From Pseudomonadales bacterium (GTDB taxonomy: Bacteria > Pseudomonadota > Gammaproteobacteria > Pseudomonadales > Halieaceae), in assembly GCA_024234735.1 (NCBI GenBank), contig JACKNV010000003.1, positions 186,001-250,000 on the forward strand: DNA of 64,000 nt. The letters are read 5' to 3'. Below are positions 61,576 through 64,000 of the stretch, one piece after another (the stretch's first letter is position 1; every line of letters starts with the position of its first letter). The position numbers were made by a program, and so were the translations under genes. The notes beneath the pieces are model-generated. The model was given only the letters and a program-made list of their open reading frames with translations, did not search any database and was not told the DNA's origin.

Positions 61576-62081
61576 TGGCAGCTGTTCTGGTAACCACCAA
61601 GATCAACGGCGACACCGTGGAATTTGCCTGCCCGCCAGAGGAGACCCTGCTGTCCGTGCTGCGCAACAGGCTGGGACTGACCGGTGCCAAGGAGGGCTGC
61701 AGCACCGGCGACTGCGGCGCCTGCAGCGTTACCCTGGACGGCCGTCTGGTGTGCTCCTGCCTGGTGCTGGGTGCAGAAGCCGAGGGGCGGGAAATTGCCA
61801 CCATCGAAGGTATGGCGGACCAGGACCAGTTGCACCCGCTGCAGCGGAACTTCATCGAATACGCTGCCCTGCAGTGCGGTATCTGTACCCCAGGCTTCCT
61901 GATGGCCGCCAGGGTATTGCTGGAGCGCAACCCCGACCCCACCGAGAGTGAGATCCGTTATGCGCTGGCGGGTAATCTGTGCCGCTGCACCGGCTACGAC
62001 AAGATCGTGCGCGCGGTGCAGGCCACAGCCAAAGAGCTTAGGCGCCCGGAAAAGAACAAGCACCGTCGCAAAAAAGCCTGA
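61575..62081 (+). CDS. Molybdenum hydroxylase 2Fe-2S subunit
   Basis: A 168-residue small subunit with two 2Fe-2S clusters. The N-terminal plant-ferredoxin-type cluster is in EGCSTGDCGACSVTLDG plus CSCLV, and the C-terminal cluster is CGICTPGFLMAA plus NLCRCTGYDKIV. It passes electrons from molybdenum to FAD. The C-terminus is lysine-rich. Confidence 0.95.
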   Translation: MAAVLVTTKINGDTVEFACPPEETLLSVLRNRLGLTGAKEGCSTGDCGACSVTLDGRLVCSCLVLGAEAEGREIATIEGMADQDQLHPLQRNFIEYAALQCGICTPGFLMAARVLLERNPDPTESEIRYALAGNLCRCTGYDKIVRAVQATAKELRRPEKNKHRRKKA

Positions 62082-62148
62082 CCGGCCGGAGCGAACGTGT
62101 TCCTGCGCCGCGCAACAGTGATTGAACGAACTCCGACAGGAAGCTGAC

Positions 62149-64000
62149 ATGGGAAACGATCCGAGTTACACCAACCAGGACTTCAAGGTCATCGGCTCCC
62201 GGGTAAAACGGCCGGACGGGGTGGACAAGGTCACGGGGCGCGCCAAATACGGTGCCGATCACAATGCCCCCGGGCAGCTGGTGGGCCTGTTTTTGCGCTC
62301 GCCCCATGCCCATGCCCGCATCGTAAAGATCGCCACCGCCCGGGCCGAGAAACTCAGCGGGGTGAAGGCGGTGATCACCAGCGCCGACCTGCCCGACCTG
62401 ACCAACGGTGATGCCGCGGCGCGGGACATACTGGAAAACTGCATGGCCCGTGGGCGGGCGCTGTACGACGGCCATGCCGTCGCGGCAGTGGCTGCGGTGG
62501 ATGAGCAAACCGCGAAAAAAGCCCTGAAGCTGATCGAGGTGAGCTATGAGGTGCTGCCCCACGTGACCGACGTGGACGAGGCACTGAAGCCCGACGCACC
62601 GGTGATTCACGAGGACATGTATACCGCCGGGGTGGACCCCAGGCCGAGCAGGCCTTCCAATCTGTACAACGTGTCCGAGTTCGGCCACGGCGACGTGGAG
62701 GCGGGTTTTGCCGGGGCCGATGTCATCGTTGAGAAAAGCTACAAAACCGAGCAGACCCACCAGGGCTATATCGAGCCGCATGCCTGCGTGGCCAGCGTCA
62801 GCCCCGACGGCACTGGCGAACTGTGGGTGACGACCCAGGGGCATTTCACCTATCGCAGCGTGTGCGCGACCCTGTTGGGTATGGATATCGCCAAGCTGAA
62901 AGTGACCTCCTCGGAAATTGGCGGGGGCTTCGGCGGCAAGACCCATGTGTGGATCGAGCCGGTGGCGCTGGCCCTGTCCCGCAAGGCCAACCGGCCGGTG
63001 AAGGCGGTGATGAGCCGGGAGGAGGTGTTTCGGGCGAGCGGCCCCACCTCGTCCACCTCGATCGATATAAAAATCGGCGCCAGGCGGGACGGCACGATTA
63101 CCGCCGCCTTCGCCGCGTTGCGCTACCAGGGCGGCGCTTTCCGGGGTGCCATACCCGGCATGCCCTGGGCCATGATCGGGGCGATGACGTCCTTTGCCTG
63201 CTACGACCTGCCCAATGTGAAGTCGGTGGGCTACGACGTGGTGGTAAACCGGCCCAAGGCGGCTGCCTATCGCGCGCCCTCGGCACCCATGATCGCCTTT
63301 GCCGTGGAAAGCACCATGGACATGCTGGCCAAAGAGCTGGGTATCGAGCCGCTGGATTTGCGCATCAGAAACGCGGCCAGGGAGGGTACGCGCGCCTGTT
63401 ATGGCCCCGTCTACGGCCCCATCGGCATCGGCGCCACCCTGGAAGCGGTCAAGAACCACCCCCACATGCGCGCCCGGCTGAAGAAAAACCAGGGCAGGGG
63501 CATGGCCTGTGGTTTCTGGTTCAACTTCGGCGGGCAAACCTGTACCGACCTGAACATTGCCACCGACGGTTCGGTCACCCTGACTGTGGGCACCGTCGAT
63601 GTCGGTGGCTCCAGGGCCTCGCTGTCGCTGATTGCCGCGGAGGAACTCGGCATTCCCTACGAACAGGTCAAGGCGCATATTGCCGATACCGGCTCGCTGG
63701 GCCACAACGATACCACCGAGGGTAGCCGGGGGACGTTTTCCTCCGGGATGGCGGCCATATTTGCCGCGCGCCAGGCTATCGGAGTGCTGCGCGAACGGGC
63801 GGCCATCATGTGGGATATTCCGGTCGACGACGTGGCCTGGGCGGCCGGTCATGCCCGGGCCAGGGGCAGGAAGCACAGCAAGCTGAAGCCACTGTCACTG
63901 GCCGCCATCGCCGCGGCGTCGCCCACTACTGGCGGCCCCATCGCCGGGCACAACGAGTCGGTGCCGGACAACGCCGGGGTGTCCTTTGCCAGCCACATCT
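62149..64000 (+). CDS. Molybdenum hydroxylase large subunit, cut by window end
   Basis: At least 617 residues of the molybdopterin-binding subunit; the frame is still open at 64000. AGGAAG precedes the ATG at 62149. Marks are the a/b hammerhead start RPDGVDKVTGRAKYGAD, GGGFGGKTHVW for the cofactor, AYRAPSAPM in the active-site loop, and TVDVGGSRASLSL. The AYRAPSAPM loop differs from the CoxL loop of form I carbon monoxide dehydrogenase (CSFR), so a purine, aldehyde or aromatic substrate is more likely. Confidence 0.93.
   Translation, partial: MGNDPSYTNQDFKVIGSRVKRPDGVDKVTGRAKYGADHNAPGQLVGLFLRSPHAHARIVKIATARAEKLSGVKAVITSADLPDLTNGDAAARDILENCMARGRALYDGHAVAAVAAVDEQTAKKALKLIEVSYEVLPHVTDVDEALKPDAPVIHEDMYTAGVDPRPSRPSNLYNVSEFGHGDVEAGFAGADVIVEKSYKTEQTHQGYIEPHACVASVSPDGTGELWVTTQGHFTYRSVCATLLGMDIAKLKVTSSEIGGGFGGKTHVWIEPVALALSRKANRPVKAVMSREEVFRASGPTSSTSIDIKIGARRDGTITAAFAALRYQGGAFRGAIPGMPWAMIGAMTSFACYDLPNVKSVGYDVVVNRPKAAAYRAPSAPMIAFAVESTMDMLAKELGIEPLDLRIRNAAREGTRACYGPVYGPIGIGATLEAVKNHPHMRARLKKNQGRGMACGFWFNFGGQTCTDLNIATDGSVTLTVGTVDVGGSRASLSLIAAEELGIPYEQVKAHIADTGSLGHNDTTEGSRGTFSSGMAAIFAARQAIGVLRERAAIMWDIPVDDVAWAAGHARARGRKHSKLKPLSLAAIAAASPTTGGPIAGHNESVPDNAGVSFASHI

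Noticed and set aside
62038..63876. 612-codon minus-strand frame opposite the molybdenum hydroxylase large subunit
   Set aside because: The plus-strand frame carries the cofactor motifs; the minus frame is a coding shadow.
1..64000. CRISPR arrays, tRNA or rRNA genes, insertion sequences
   Set aside because: No regularly spaced repeats, no cloverleaf or rRNA segment and no transposase was recognised on reading through both strands; a tRNA search program would settle the tRNA question.

Overview
The window is GC-rich, tightly packed bacterial chromosome with about 60 protein genes, no rRNA or tRNA gene that I could see, no CRISPR array and no insertion sequence. Codon use, gene content (periplasmic RND adaptor plus permease, YghU- and YqjG-type glutathione transferases, KtrAB, OxyR-KatG, many lipoproteins and Sec-exported proteins) and the mix of oxidative-stress and lipid genes point to an aerobic, probably marine gammaproteobacterium. 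A Halieaceae-like (Haliea/Halioglobus type) relative is my best guess, not a demonstrated identity.

Layout. 1-2218: a sodium:solute symporter gene flanked by two copies of a small unit made of an upstream block, a promoter-like box, a leader hairpin and a 24-35 residue hydrophobic micro-protein gene; this duplicated unit is the most unexpected structure in the window. 2215-5532: a DUF1810 gene, a truncated hydrolase remnant, and overlapping MATE and NRAMP-like transporter genes (the NRAMP-like protein lacks both usual metal-binding motifs). 5584-8037: a two-repeat periplasmic protein, an exported metallo-beta-lactamase-fold hydrolase and yghU. 8223-12471: RND adaptor and permease. 12505-17034: M14-type desuccinylase-like protein, cytochrome c, and the divergently arranged AmmeMemoRadiSam trio (amrA, amrB, amrS) with a 33-bp dyad just before amrS. 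17169-21364: phospholipase D-type lipoprotein, SGNH esterase, an unknown lipoprotein, an orphan CbiM-like membrane protein. 21417-25174: tyrosine phosphatase, lytic transglycosylase, DNA polymerase IV, a coiled-coil protein. 25646-32693: exported and small unknown proteins, a large lipoprotein fusing a beta-helix to a diheme cytochrome region, HIT protein, DedA protein, an SSB-tailed DUF3127 protein and YaiI.

32829-40709: oxyR and an exported KatG, a Yip1-type membrane protein, ktrA-ktrB and a second sodium:solute symporter. 40988-49094: HAD-PlsC fusion, DoxX and YqjG (a pairing known from E. coli yqjF-yqjG), then a three-gene unit encoding a DUF4214 secreted protein, an N-anchored protein whose first half resembles the vitellogenin N-terminal sheet followed by HEAT-like helices, and a CYTH enzyme. 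49059-57352 (minus strand): CHAD protein facing the CYTH gene, APH-type kinase, CFA-synthase-like methyltransferase, diacylglycerol kinase, membrane protein, glutamine amidotransferase-like protein, a membrane-anchored haloalkane-dehalogenase-like hydrolase, EVE protein and metallophosphoesterase. 57515-60575: DUF3047 protein, several small proteins and a DUF2165 membrane protein. 60718-64000: a molybdenum hydroxylase (xanthine dehydrogenase family) operon in the order FAD subunit, 2Fe-2S subunit, molybdopterin subunit, the last cut off by the window end.

Most of the window is ordinary housekeeping and stress physiology. The items most worth checking are the duplicated micro-protein units, the DUF4214/vitellogenin-like/CYTH operon, the amrS dyad, the beta-helix/cytochrome fusion and the GPGT/VPY NRAMP-like transporter.
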